Both the position numbers and the translations under genes were made by a program. A stretch of 64,000 bases of DNA from CAZYMI01 sp964648505. GTDB lineage: Bacteria > Pseudomonadota > Alphaproteobacteria > Micavibrionales > Micavibrionaceae. Positions 26,426 to 36,004 of this stretch are shown here, piece after piece. The notes beneath the pieces were generated by a model. That model was not told the origin of the DNA. It was given only the letters and a program-made list of their open reading frames with translations, and did no database searches. The stretch is taken from the NCBI GenBank assembly GCA_964648505.1, contig CAZYMI010000005.1:1-64000 (forward strand), in the 5' to 3' direction. Numbering within the stretch: the first letter of the stretch is position 1; the number at the start of each line of letters is the position of its first letter.

Positions 26426-27910
26426 TCAGTTTGCGATGATTTTGTAAAGCTGCCCTGATTTTGGCTGTTCTGAAGGGCCCAGACCATTCAAAACCCTGAA
26501 CAAAGCCACAGGGTCCTGCCTATCACCCCCATCAGCCATTTGGGCACCCAAGCTTTCTGCGGTATCGCCATTTTTTGCGCTCACAAGCCTAATTTTTGTC
26601 ACTTTAGCGATGCTCCGTTCACGTTCACTCAGGCGGCGAAAACTGTAACTTGCCTTTTTAAGCTGCGCAACTTCACTATTCGGTAGCCTATCAGGTAAAG
26701 CAATTTGCATACGGAATAGTAAATCAGAAGACCAGTCAACCGCCACAAGGCGAATGGTTGCTGGCACATTATTTACGCTGCCTGAAAAGCTGCCAGTTGC
26801 CGCAGAAAAACCATTGATTGTAATATTTTCAGCGCCCGCCAAAGGCTTACCATTTGCCCAAGGCCCTAAAAGATATGCAAGAGGATCCAGCCCCCTGTTT
26901 GGAACGGTATCAAGAATAAGCCCCGCACCAGAAGATGGATTAATTGTCACAAGCTTATTGGTTTGATTTGAAATTTTATATCCTTCAGGAACATCTAAAG
27001 CAAAACCAATTTCTGGATGAAAGAAAGTATTGCCACGAACAAAACCTTGCGAAGAAGTGTCGCCATAAGTAATACCTTCAATTTTTCGTAAATATAATGA
27101 GCGATTTTCGAGAGCCTTATTTGAAGGATAAGTGCCAGCCTGGCGGCTTGTTACTGCAACACGGTCGCCTGTTGCAGGATGCGTAGAAAAATAGCTTCGG
27201 GAAGCATTTTCAGTGCCCTCAATTTGTTCCTCACGTTGTAAGTTGCGTAAAAAATTGGGTAAGGCATAAACATCATACCCAGCCTGATGAAGATAACGTA
27301 ATCCTAACTGATCTGCTTCGCTTTCTTGTGATCGTGAATATGATTTTAAAAATAAATCGCTTCCCACCCCTATAGCGCGTGAGGCACCCGGCGCATTTAC
27401 AGCGGCTGATAATACGGCTGCACCAAGGCCCGTTACGACAGACTGAGAATAACGTTCAGCCGTATGCCGCGCTGTAATATGCCCTGCTTCATGACTTAAA
27501 ACGCCCGCAACCTCTGCTTCTGAATTGGCAAGCGCCAATAATCCGCGCGATACATAAATATAGCCACCTGGCAAAGCAAACGCATTCACATCAGGGGTAT
27601 CGATAACATAAAATTTATATTGCACATCAGCACGTTCAGTACCTGTTACAACACGCTGACCCAAATCATTCACATAGCGTTGTATAGATTCGTCTTGATA
27701 AAGGCCAAAGCTTTTAATAGCTTTCTGGTGTTCTTGAGCACCTACAGAATTTTCCTGCTGGGGGGACATCAGCCCAGTAAACTGGTTTCGACCCGTGGCA
27801 GGGTTCACCGAACAAGCTGAAAGAAACACAAGTGCTGTAATCAGAAAAAGAAAAGGCTTGTAAGACCCCCCTCTTATTCTGCAGTGTGTACGCATGTTTC
27901 TGAAAAGCAT
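26426..27910 (-). CDS. M48-family metalloprotease, lipoprotein
   Basis: About 494 residues, resembling BepA/YfgC-type periplasmic Zn proteases that control outer-membrane protein quality. The N-terminus is a lipoprotein signal (FLFLITALVFLSAC-SVNP). The zinc site is HEAGH near residue 140, with the third ligand in SESEADQLG. The C-terminal 200 residues hold a separate domain ending in a LysM-like segment (VSAKNGDTAESLG). The start is uncertain: ATGs exist at 27931, 27910 and 27895, and AGGG precedes the one used. The 5' end overlaps the divergent nuclease gene. Confidence 0.85.
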   Translation of the reverse strand: MLFRNMRTHCRIRGGSYKPFLFLITALVFLSACSVNPATGRNQFTGLMSPQQENSVGAQEHQKAIKSFGLYQDESIQRYVNDLGQRVVTGTERADVQYKFYVIDTPDVNAFALPGGYIYVSRGLLALANSEAEVAGVLSHEAGHITARHTAERYSQSVVTGLGAAVLSAAVNAPGASRAIGVGSDLFLKSYSRSQESEADQLGLRYLHQAGYDVYALPNFLRNLQREEQIEGTENASRSYFSTHPATGDRVAVTSRQAGTYPSNKALENRSLYLRKIEGITYGDTSSQGFVRGNTFFHPEIGFALDVPEGYKISNQTNKLVTINPSSGAGLILDTVPNRGLDPLAYLLGPWANGKPLAGAENITINGFSAATGSFSGSVNNVPATIRLVAVDWSSDLLFRMQIALPDRLPNSEVAQLKKASYSFRRLSERERSIAKVTKIRLVSAKNGDTAESLGAQMADGGDRQDPVALFRVLNGLGPSEQPKSGQLYKIIAN

Positions 27911-28712
27911 TTTTTTTACACCCTTATTCATCTTGTTTTTTCTATATAGCGTCTTTGCATGGGCTGACACCAAGCCTGTCTATGCCCCCAAAGGCGACTT
28001 TACCCGCCTAAGCCTATCTGGTGTCGGTATTGTTGCGCAAGCTGTCGATGGCCAAACCTTATCTTTAAAAGACGGACGTATTGTAAGATTATCAGGGGTA
28101 GAAATTCCAGATGCTTTTTCAGAAAAACCTTCTCATGTTGCAATTGCTGCAAAATCTATCCTTGATGCAACCCTGAAAAATCGTGAAATCAGAATTTATA
28201 TTTCTAAAGATAAAACCTGGCAACAATCCAGATATGGGCATATTTTAGCCCAGATTGAAGATAAAATTACAAGCGCCTGGCTTCAAGGAGTTTTGGTATC
28301 CAATGGTTTTGCGCGGGTTGACCCTACTTTTCCGATGACGCACTTAACCCAAGATTTATTAAAGCTTGAGCAAGAAGCCCGACAACAAAATCGTGGTTTG
28401 TGGGCAGATAAAATATATGCCATCAGAACCCCAGCCAATATTACAGATGATATTGGCACAACACAGCTTGTTGAAGGTATTGTAAAATCAACAGCAACGG
28501 TTAACAATGTTGTGTATTTAAATTTTGGTGATAACTGGCGAAAAGATTTTACGATTATTATTAATGCTCAGCAAAGGCAGGCGCTTGTAAAAAAAATGCT
28601 AAACCCGCTTTCTTTCACAGGACAAAGAATCCGTATTAGGGGACTTATTATTGAACAAAATGGACCAGCCATTCAATTGAACGCGGCAGAGCAGCTTGAG
28701 ATTATTAAATGA
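27894..28712 (+). CDS. Exported thermonuclease (SNase-like) domain protein
   Basis: A 272-residue exported protein. The signal peptide is MFLKSIFFTPLFILFFLYSV, cut near AWA-DTK. A staphylococcal-nuclease OB-fold domain spans about 45-170, with VDGQTLSLKDG, VRLSGVEIPDA and the terminal ARQQNRGLWAD motif. The usual arginine/glutamate catalytic pattern is only partly visible, so nuclease activity is unproven. The C-terminal ~90 residues are strand-rich. There is no Shine-Dalgarno sequence. Its ATG shares CATG with a possible start of the opposite protease gene. It couples to the following peptidase by ATGA. Confidence 0.8.
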   Translation: MFLKSIFFTPLFILFFLYSVFAWADTKPVYAPKGDFTRLSLSGVGIVAQAVDGQTLSLKDGRIVRLSGVEIPDAFSEKPSHVAIAAKSILDATLKNREIRIYISKDKTWQQSRYGHILAQIEDKITSAWLQGVLVSNGFARVDPTFPMTHLTQDLLKLEQEARQQNRGLWADKIYAIRTPANITDDIGTTQLVEGIVKSTATVNNVVYLNFGDNWRKDFTIIINAQQRQALVKKMLNPLSFTGQRIRIRGLIIEQNGPAIQLNAAEQLEIIK

Positions 28713-29650
28713 GAAATCTTTATCCTCAAATTATACCTTACTCATCAGGCTTCTTGTCTGTCGATGAAATTCATTCCCTATACTGGGAACAAAGCGGTAA
28801 TCCAGATGGTGTACCTATACTACTCGTTCATGGAGGCCCAGGCGGCGGCACAACTCCAACCCATCGCCAATTTTTTGATCCTGATTTTTACAGGATTATT
28901 TTATTTGACCAGCGCGGATGCGGCAAATCATCACCTCATGGATCCCTTGAAAATAATACACCCCAAGCACTGGTTCAGGACATCGAGAAAATTCGCCTTC
29001 ATTTAAAAATAGACCGCTGGCACTTATTCGGCAGTTCATGGGGAACAACATTATCACTTCTGTACGCCATAGATCACCCCGATCATTGTTTAAGCCTTGT
29101 TTTGCAGGGCGTTTTTCTGTTAAGCCCTTCTGAAATTGAATGGTTTTTATATGGCTCTCGTCATTTTTTTCCTGAAGCTTGGGCAAAATTTTCTGGCCAT
29201 GTTGGTCATTCACAAAATTTGTTGGACACATACTATCTTAAATTAACTTCACAGCCTGTCTCTGCCCAGATTGAAGCGGGGCAGCAATGGTGCGCATATG
29301 AATACGCTTGTTCGGCACTTAACATTAGCGGCAAAAAACATTCGGCAGAAGAAATGCGCTGGCATGACTGGGCTTTAGCACGCATAGAAGCACATTATTT
29401 TAAACATCACGCGCTTGATAGTAAAAACAATTTGCTAAATAAAGTTAATTTAATTCGCCATATTCCTGCAACAATTATACAAGGACGCTATGATACTGTT
29501 TGCCCGATGCACTCAGCCTATGATCTTCATCTTGCCTGGCCTGAAGCGGATTTTATTATTGTTGGGGATGGGGGGCATTCAACACTTGATCCACCTATCA
29601 CTTCAAGGTTAATTGAAGCCACAGACAATGCACGTCATATCAGGATATAA
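28709..29650 (+). CDS. pip: Proline iminopeptidase
   Basis: A 313-residue alpha/beta hydrolase of peptidase family S33 that removes N-terminal proline. The oxyanion region is HGGPGGG near residue 42. The nucleophile elbow is GSSWGTTLSL near 112. The acid is in QGRYDTVCP near 265, and the catalytic His is in GDGGHST near 292. Length is typical. It overlaps the nuclease stop and precedes pgk by 5 bases. Confidence 0.93.
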   Translation: MRNLYPQIIPYSSGFLSVDEIHSLYWEQSGNPDGVPILLVHGGPGGGTTPTHRQFFDPDFYRIILFDQRGCGKSSPHGSLENNTPQALVQDIEKIRLHLKIDRWHLFGSSWGTTLSLLYAIDHPDHCLSLVLQGVFLLSPSEIEWFLYGSRHFFPEAWAKFSGHVGHSQNLLDTYYLKLTSQPVSAQIEAGQQWCAYEYACSALNISGKKHSAEEMRWHDWALARIEAHYFKHHALDSKNNLLNKVNLIRHIPATIIQGRYDTVCPMHSAYDLHLAWPEADFIIVGDGGHSTLDPPITSRLIEATDNARHIRI

Positions 29651-29655
29651 AGAAA

Positions 29656-30852
29656 ATGGGCTTTAAAACACTTCGTGATATTCATCTTCAAGGGCAGCGC
29701 GTACTGCTTCGTGCTGATTTAAATGTTCCGACAAAGGGCGGTATTGTCACTGATTTAACCCGTATAACGCGTTTAAAACCTACCATTGATTTTCTGTCTC
29801 AATCTGGTGCCATTACTTTCATCCTATCGCACTTTGGAAGGCCTGCTCACATCCCATCACCTGAATATTCTTTAAAATTCCTGATCCCTACACTTGAAAA
29901 ATCATGGGGAAAATCAATTGCATTTTGTAATGATTGTATCGGCGAAGACGCTATAAAATTTACCAAGGTACAAACAGAAGGCAGTATAACACTTCTTGAA
30001 AATGTACGTTTTCATGAAGGCGAAGAACAAAATGACCCAGCTTTTAGTCACGCGCTTTCCCAACTTGGTGATATTTACGTGAACGATGCTTTTTCAGTTT
30101 CTCACCGCGCGCATGCCTCAACTATTGGCCTTACGAACATCCTTCCATGTGCTGCAGGCTTTTTAATGGAACAGGAACTTAAGGCCTTATCAAGCGCACT
30201 TGAAAAACCAGAACATCCTGTTGCTGCTGTAATCGGGGGGGCAAAAGTATCTACAAAAATTGATGTGCTTAATAACTTAATTAACCGAGTTGATATTATG
30301 ATCCTCGGTGGTGGCATGGCGAATACCTTTTTATACGCGCTTGGGCACACACTTGGAAAATCCTTGTGTGAAAAAGATATGGCAGAAACGGCGAATTCTA
30401 TATTAGCCAAAGCAATCACTTCAAACTGTGAAATTATATTGCCTGTTGATTTAAATTACGCTCCTGCTTTCGCCGGCGGGCAGAAAGCGCAGACTGCTTC
30501 CGTTACAGAATTCCCAGATGATATGATGGCCCTTGATATCGGCCCTCAATCTATAAAAATGATTTGTAGAAAACTTGATAGGTGTAAAACTATCTTGTGG
30601 AATGGACCACTTGGCGCTTTTGAAATCCCCCCTTTTAATCAAGCCACCTTTGAAATTGCGCGTCATGCTGCACAATTAACTAAAAATGGTAAAGCTATGA
30701 CCATTGGTGGTGGTGGTGATACAGTTTCAGCCTTGGAATCAGCTTTGGTTGCAGATCAATTCAGCTATATTTCAACAGCTGGCGGTGCTTTTCTTGAATG
30801 GCTTGAAGGTAAAGAATTACCCGGCGTAAAAGCTTTAAATATAAAGCACTAA
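29656..30852 (+). CDS. pgk: Phosphoglycerate kinase
   Basis: A 398-residue glycolytic enzyme that interconverts 1,3-bisphosphoglycerate and 3-phosphoglycerate with ATP. Signatures are VLLRADLNVPT, LSHFGRP, the nucleotide-domain AVIGGAKVSTK, and GGGGDTVSALE near the C-terminus. Length is normal. It ends a nuclease-pip-pgk unit rather than lying next to gap, which is the more usual neighbour. Its stop overlaps the DUF2336 gene's by three bases. Confidence 0.97.
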   Translation: MGFKTLRDIHLQGQRVLLRADLNVPTKGGIVTDLTRITRLKPTIDFLSQSGAITFILSHFGRPAHIPSPEYSLKFLIPTLEKSWGKSIAFCNDCIGEDAIKFTKVQTEGSITLLENVRFHEGEEQNDPAFSHALSQLGDIYVNDAFSVSHRAHASTIGLTNILPCAAGFLMEQELKALSSALEKPEHPVAAVIGGAKVSTKIDVLNNLINRVDIMILGGGMANTFLYALGHTLGKSLCEKDMAETANSILAKAITSNCEIILPVDLNYAPAFAGGQKAQTASVTEFPDDMMALDIGPQSIKMICRKLDRCKTILWNGPLGAFEIPPFNQATFEIARHAAQLTKNGKAMTIGGGGDTVSALESALVADQFSYISTAGGAFLEWLEGKELPGVKALNIKH

Positions 30853-31973
30853 TTTACAGGAACCTGTGACCCTTTTAGCAACCTTAAAGCCACATCATCT
30901 TTGACACGTTCATAATAATCAATGGCTTTGTTCATGGAGTTTTGATCTACAACGCCATTTGCGACTCTATATTTCTGAGTGAGTAAATACATACCCACGA
31001 AGTCAACTTTGCCGATACCAAAAGCCTTGCATACAATTGCCAATCCCTGACCGCAGGGCTGAACCAGAATATTTTCAACCGTGACAACTGGCAGCCGTGC
31101 ATAAGCGGAAAGCATCGCAATATAAGAAGAAACCTGACCACGTTTTAATGTTTTGACCATAAGATCTGTTGTCAACATGCCGTTTTCCATCATGTTTTGT
31201 GCAGCGGCTTGCATAGCAGGGGTTGGCTTGTAAACTTCCCGGCTTGAATCTGCCAGTTCGGACGCAACATCCGAAATACTTTCGGTTACAACAGAACCAA
31301 GCGGCCCGAAGCGCACTTCAAGTTCTGCTTTAACAGCTTGCGCAACATAAGGATAAAGGCTTGCTGCAACCGATACTGGGATCTCTTCACGCTGCAAAAG
31401 CGGCTGCATCAAACGATCAGATTTTTTGGCAAGATCTGCAATTACTTCAATGGCTTTTACAGGTAAAGTGATTTGCAAATTGTCAATTAATGTCGCAACA
31501 GTTTCTTCGTCTTTTGTTTCAGCCAAGGCATTAACCACTTCCGAACCCATACGGCTACGCCCTGCTATAGCCTGCCAATATTCTGGGCCTTGCGACTGTA
31601 TGATATAAAGTAAATCCAAATCACACAAAACCGGGCTAAGCGTTAAGATATGGCGTGATACTGAGATTTCTTCATGCGCGAGTTGTAGAATTAAGCGTAA
31701 AGGCACATTATCGAGTGCGCATAATCTTTCGGCTAATGCTTCTTTTAAATCTCTTTCAGCCTGACGAATAAGGCCGGTTAGAATATCAGCAACAAGCTCC
31801 TGTTCGCGTGAGCTCATTTTTGTTGTTTCCATCAAATCTGTTACAGCAGATGTCAGCTCAGCACGGGACTCGGGGCTTTTGTCTCCCGCTAATGAATAGA
31901 GTTTATGGCTTTCATATAAGCGCACAAGCAGTGGCGCCATTAGCCTTGTCTCTTCATTTTTGTTCAAGTTCAT
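30849..31973 (-). CDS. DUF2336 domain-containing protein
   Basis: A 374-residue soluble helical protein. It matches the alphaproteobacterial DUF2336 pattern of HEAT-like helices, with LVADILTGLIRQAERDL and a repeated RLILQLAHEEISVSRHIL...DLLYIIQSQG segment. The function is unknown. Members have been linked to regulatory roles. An ATG is preferred to a GTG three codons upstream. It is transcribed alone from the AT-rich intergenic region. Confidence 0.85.
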   Translation of the reverse strand: MNLNKNEETRLMAPLLVRLYESHKLYSLAGDKSPESRAELTSAVTDLMETTKMSSREQELVADILTGLIRQAERDLKEALAERLCALDNVPLRLILQLAHEEISVSRHILTLSPVLCDLDLLYIIQSQGPEYWQAIAGRSRMGSEVVNALAETKDEETVATLIDNLQITLPVKAIEVIADLAKKSDRLMQPLLQREEIPVSVAASLYPYVAQAVKAELEVRFGPLGSVVTESISDVASELADSSREVYKPTPAMQAAAQNMMENGMLTTDLMVKTLKRGQVSSYIAMLSAYARLPVVTVENILVQPCGQGLAIVCKAFGIGKVDFVGMYLLTQKYRVANGVVDQNSMNKAIDYYERVKDDVALRLLKGSQVPVN

Positions 31974-32249
31974 TGTTGTCACCGAAATCCCCGATCATCG
32001 GTATTGAATATCAATTTTTTGTAATTATTCCCAAATCTCCCCAGATTCGGTTGAAACCTTTATTGTATATAAGAATGCACTCAAGTTCTTACCGTCAGGT
32101 TAATTTCGTCAAATATAATAAAAAAAATCACAAAAAGATTTATCGATAAGCCAAAATCGTAAAAGGTAAACGAATATTAACCTTTAGAGTATATTCTTAA
32201 ATATCAGGGCTTATGCTAGTGTTTAAAAAAATAAGGATTCGAAAAAACC
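31974..32249. other. AT-rich intergenic region between divergent genes
   Basis: This separates DUF2336 (minus) and the small Gln/Arg-rich gene (plus). It must hold both promoters, but no box pair close to consensus is seen. No hairpin, RNA gene or further ORF is supported. Confidence 0.5.
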
Positions 32250-32519
32250 ATGGTCGGACAACTTAACGCCTTTACACCACAAGTCAGCGCCTACCTGCAA
32301 CCAGGCAGAGCTGACCAGCAGCAGCAAGCAACCAGAGTAGAAGAACAGGTTGCCCGCCGAGCAACAGCGCAGCAGCCACAGGGCGAAGTGGTATCGAGAA
32401 GCAGAACAGACGAAAGAACAAATAATCGTCGTGAGGCTCCTTTTGCCGGAACAGAACGCGATAATTCTCGTTCGCGCCCATCTCAAGATCGCGGTACAAT
32501 CGTTGATCTAACCGTTTAA
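32250..32519 (+). CDS. Small disordered Gln/Arg-rich protein
   Basis: An 89-residue polar protein with no signal peptide and almost no hydrophobic core. It has a QPGRADQQQQATRVEEQVAR stretch, then Arg/Ser/Glu-rich sequence, and a short hydrophobic C-terminus GTIVDLTV. AAGGA lies about a dozen bases before the ATG. I do not recognise it. The terminal strand may be a docking peptide. Composition is compatible with an intrinsically disordered adaptor. Confidence 0.5.
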   Translation: MVGQLNAFTPQVSAYLQPGRADQQQQATRVEEQVARRATAQQPQGEVVSRSRTDERTNNRREAPFAGTERDNSRSRPSQDRGTIVDLTV

Positions 32520-32541
32520 CTATTTTACCGATAAAATTTAT

Positions 32542-34053
32542 TTACTGAAACGCAACTTCGTTAAAAGAACGGAGTTTTCGGCTGTGTAATTTTTCCATAC
32601 CCGCTTCTCTTAACATTGTCATGGCTAAAAGCCCGATCTGCAAATGCTGATCAACTCGCTGACGGTAAAATGTTTCTGCCATGCCGGGTAATTTAATTTG
32701 CCCGTGTAAGGGCTTATCAGACACGCATAAAAGTGTGCCGTAAGGCACACGGAACCTAAAACCATTTGCAGCAACTGTGCCTGATTCCATATCTAAAGCA
32801 ATTGCACGGCTTTGTGATAAGCGTGCATTTTGCCTTATTGAAGGCCGTAATTCCCAGTTGCGATCATCCACTGTTGCAACCGTTCCTGTGCGCATAATTT
32901 TTTTAAGATCAAATCCCTTTAAACCGGTAATGTCTGCAACAGCCTTTTCCAGCGCGACTTGAATTTCAGCAAGCGGCGGAATGGGGATAGAGGGATGAAT
33001 ATCCCGATACAAAACATTATCTTCACGTAAATAGCCGTGCGCCAAAACATAATCCCCGAGGCTTTGCGAATTGCGTAGCCCTGCACAATGCCCAAGCATA
33101 AGCCACGCATGGGGCCGTAAAACAGCCACATGATCTGTAATTGTTTTTGCATTCGATGGGCCTACTCCAATATTAATCATTGTTATGCCGTTACCATCGG
33201 GCCTGCGTAAATGATACGCGGGCATTTGTGGTAAACGTTTCAGCATAACGCCCGACTCTTCTGTTACATTTATGCCCTCAATATTAGCGTTTACAGTAAT
33301 TTTATTTCCGGGCTCGATAAATGAATCATATTCCTGCCGATCTTTCTTTAAAGCTGGGTTATCTGTTTTCGCCATAATCGCATGGCAAATACGTACAAAT
33401 TCATCAATATAAAATTGATAGTTTGTAAAAATGACAAAATTTTGAAAATGCTTGGCTGATGTGCCTGTATAATGCCGCAGCCTTAAAAGCGAATAATCAA
33501 CCCGGGGCGCAGTGAATAAAGACAATGGCGAAGACTCTCCCGCCTTTGGTACAAAGGTGCCGTTAGCAATTTCATCATCCATCAAAGCCAAATCAGGATG
33601 GTCAAACGCATTAGAAAGATCAGCCATCTGGTCTGGCGATAAATCTGCCTCAACATGCATATGGTCCGATACTGAAAAATGTATTGGAATAGGCGTATCA
33701 GATACGCCAACTTCAACCGGTACACCGTGATTTGCCAGTAAAAGATCAATCTGCCGTAAATAATAACGACTAAAAATATCAGGTCTTGTTAAAGTTGTTG
33801 CGTAACTGCCGGGGCGCGGGACAAACCCATAAGATAGCCGCGTATCAACACGACTGCGCGATGTCGGGGAAATCTTAAGATACGGGTAGCACGCACGGAT
33901 TTTCTGATCGGGTATCGGCAACGCACCGCTTGCAAATTCTTTAAAAGCAGATTCAAGCGAGGAAACCTGCGCGTCATAAATTTCTGAGATCGCATCTAAG
34001 GCAGACTGGGCATTGGTAAAGCTGCGCGGCTTAAAGGTTTTGGGCTTTTTCAT
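32542..34053 (-). CDS. amn: AMP nucleosidase
   Basis: A 503-residue enzyme that hydrolyses AMP to adenine and ribose 5-phosphate. The N-terminal AMP-nucleosidase domain (about 10-190) contains SYGFVPRPGSYATTLTRPD. The C-terminal nucleoside-phosphorylase-like domain has MINIGVGPSNAKT, MLGHCAGLRNSQ and ALDMESGTVAANG, with the catalytic acid region at the end. Length fits the family. It appears monocistronic, and a palindrome lies about 50 bases upstream. Confidence 0.95.
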   Translation of the reverse strand: MKKPKTFKPRSFTNAQSALDAISEIYDAQVSSLESAFKEFASGALPIPDQKIRACYPYLKISPTSRSRVDTRLSYGFVPRPGSYATTLTRPDIFSRYYLRQIDLLLANHGVPVEVGVSDTPIPIHFSVSDHMHVEADLSPDQMADLSNAFDHPDLALMDDEIANGTFVPKAGESSPLSLFTAPRVDYSLLRLRHYTGTSAKHFQNFVIFTNYQFYIDEFVRICHAIMAKTDNPALKKDRQEYDSFIEPGNKITVNANIEGINVTEESGVMLKRLPQMPAYHLRRPDGNGITMINIGVGPSNAKTITDHVAVLRPHAWLMLGHCAGLRNSQSLGDYVLAHGYLREDNVLYRDIHPSIPIPPLAEIQVALEKAVADITGLKGFDLKKIMRTGTVATVDDRNWELRPSIRQNARLSQSRAIALDMESGTVAANGFRFRVPYGTLLCVSDKPLHGQIKLPGMAETFYRQRVDQHLQIGLLAMTMLREAGMEKLHSRKLRSFNEVAFQ

Positions 34054-34100
34054 GTAACCTATTGTAATGCATTATATTTTCTAAGTTTAGCATAATATTA

Positions 34101-34115
34101 TTGACGTAACGTCAA
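34101..34115. promoter_or_regulatory. Candidate operator palindrome upstream of amn
   Basis: TTGACGTAACGTCAA is a perfect inverted repeat of 7-base arms around one A, 48 bases ahead of amn. On the amn strand a consensus TATAAT lies at 34071-34076, so the palindrome would sit about 25 bases further upstream, a normal place for a regulator. Confidence 0.4.
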
Positions 34116-34170
34116 CAAAAGAAAAATTCCAAAACTCAGGACAAAGATAAAAAACAACGAATTTAGAGGC

Positions 34171-36000
34171 CTAACCATTCTTACGATTAATAAACCCACC
34201 CGATTGCATGGCCCATAATTTTGCGTAAGCGCCTCCTTTGGCTTGCAATTCATCATGCCTGCCATCTTCTATAATCTTACCATCTTGCATCACCAGCAAA
34301 CGATCCATTTTTGAAATGGTGGATAGACGATGCGCAATTGCGATTACCGTCTTTCCTTCCATCAAGTTAAATAATGATTTTTGAATAAGGTCTTCGCTTT
34401 CACTATCAAGTGCAGATGTTGCCTCATCTAAAACCAGGATCGGTGCGTTCTTTAAAAATGTCCGTGCAATAGCAATGCGCTGGCGTTGACCACCTGATAA
34501 TTTTACGCCCCGCTCACCCACATGCGCATCAAGCCCCTTACGCCCTTCACCGTCAACCAAACCGTGAATAAACTCGTCGGCATAGGCTTTTCGTGCTGCG
34601 TCCCACACAACATCATCCGGCGCGTCAAGCCAACCATAACGAATATTATCGCGAATTGAACGATGCAACAAATCAGACATCTGAGGAACCACACCAATCG
34701 CTTCCCGCAAGCTGTCTTGCTGCACATGGGCAATATTCTGCCCGTCAATCACAATCGCCCCGCCCTGCACATCAAATAAGCGTAGCAATAATTGCACGAG
34801 CGTACTTTTCCCCGCACCTGATGGCCCGACCAAACCAACTTTTTGGCCAGCTGGAATGTGAATATTCAAATTGGTGAAAATATTGCGGCTCTCATAAGAA
34901 AAGGTAACCTGGTCAAATAAAATATCACCTTTAGATACCGAAAGTTTTTTTGCATCTGGTGCATCAAGCAGCGTGTGGGATTGCGTTATAACTGCCATTC
35001 CTTCGCGTATCTCACCAATTTTTTGGAATAAAAAAGTAAGTTCGCGGCTAACCCAGTTGGCGGTGTGTGAAATATTAATGATCGCAGGCAATACCATTGC
35101 GACCACGCCAAGGGTTACCTGCCCATTCTTAAACCCATCAACCAGCATAAAGGCAATAGCAGCCATCATCAGGCCGTTTAAAAGATCAAGCGTCATCGCT
35201 AAATATGAATTTGTGGTGCGGGCTTTTACAAAAAGATCTGATGTATCGTTTAAAGCCGCAAGCAAATACGTATCTTCGTGCTTGGCGCGAGCAAAAAGCT
35301 TTACGGTAAGGATATTTGTAAGCGTATCCACAAACCTTCCCCGTACAACTGACCTGTGTTCATACCCTGATAAATCTTGCGCAAGTATACGTGGGATAAA
35401 GTAAAACAACACGAACGCATAAGCACAAAACCATACAGAAAGCACAATGCCCATATGCCCTGCTGCGGCTACAGTCATAATAAAAACTGCAATAAAAATA
35501 CTAGAGGCATAGAATAAATGATCGATCACAGTATTCACCAGATCATTAATCGCCCCCGGCATTTCTATGACTTTGCCAGCAAGTCTACCGGAAAAGTCTG
35601 ATTGAAAAAATTTATAAGAATGACCATGCGTATATAGGGCTAATTGTCGTCTGATCATATTGGTCATTGGCGGGAATGTACGCGCAGTTAAGATGTAACC
35701 AAAATATCCCATCACAGTCACAACAAAAAGATTGGAGATTAAAAATAAAGAAAGCGGCAGCAACGCGCGGTCCCATATTTGATCAGGGCTTCCTGCTTGA
35801 AATGCATCAATAAATAATTTTAAAAAAAACGGGTTAAAAGCCAAAAGAAAATTTGGAATAGACCAAACAATAAGAATGGCAAGTAGTGGCAGCTTCACCT
35901 GCCGAATAAAGAACCATAAAAAGGGCATAAATTTTTTGGGCAGGTCGGTAACACTGCCCGCAGGCAGTTGATCGGGCCTGACCTGTAACCATGAAAACAT
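34171..36000 (-). CDS. ABC exporter, fused membrane and ATPase domains
   Basis: A 609-residue half-transporter of the MsbA/multidrug type. Six membrane helices span about 20-330. The ATPase domain has Walker A GPSGAGKST near residue 400, signature LSGGQRQRIAIAR near 505, Walker B ILVLDEATSALD and the switch His in IAIAHRLST. It would work as a homodimer exporting lipid or drug. The start used lies 4 bases after the ftsY stop. A longer frame reaching back into ftsY is not needed for the fold. The substrate is unknown. Confidence 0.88.
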   Translation of the reverse strand: MFSWLQVRPDQLPAGSVTDLPKKFMPFLWFFIRQVKLPLLAILIVWSIPNFLLAFNPFFLKLFIDAFQAGSPDQIWDRALLPLSLFLISNLFVVTVMGYFGYILTARTFPPMTNMIRRQLALYTHGHSYKFFQSDFSGRLAGKVIEMPGAINDLVNTVIDHLFYASSIFIAVFIMTVAAAGHMGIVLSVWFCAYAFVLFYFIPRILAQDLSGYEHRSVVRGRFVDTLTNILTVKLFARAKHEDTYLLAALNDTSDLFVKARTTNSYLAMTLDLLNGLMMAAIAFMLVDGFKNGQVTLGVVAMVLPAIINISHTANWVSRELTFLFQKIGEIREGMAVITQSHTLLDAPDAKKLSVSKGDILFDQVTFSYESRNIFTNLNIHIPAGQKVGLVGPSGAGKSTLVQLLLRLFDVQGGAIVIDGQNIAHVQQDSLREAIGVVPQMSDLLHRSIRDNIRYGWLDAPDDVVWDAARKAYADEFIHGLVDGEGRKGLDAHVGERGVKLSGGQRQRIAIARTFLKNAPILVLDEATSALDSESEDLIQKSLFNLMEGKTVIAIAHRLSTISKMDRLLVMQDGKIIEDGRHDELQAKGGAYAKLWAMQSGGFINRKNG

Positions 36001-36004
36001 AAGC

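Noticed and set aside
31974..32249. CtrA-type TTAA-N7-TTAA sites in the DUF2336 intergenic region
   Set aside because: TTAA motifs occur but none at the required spacing.
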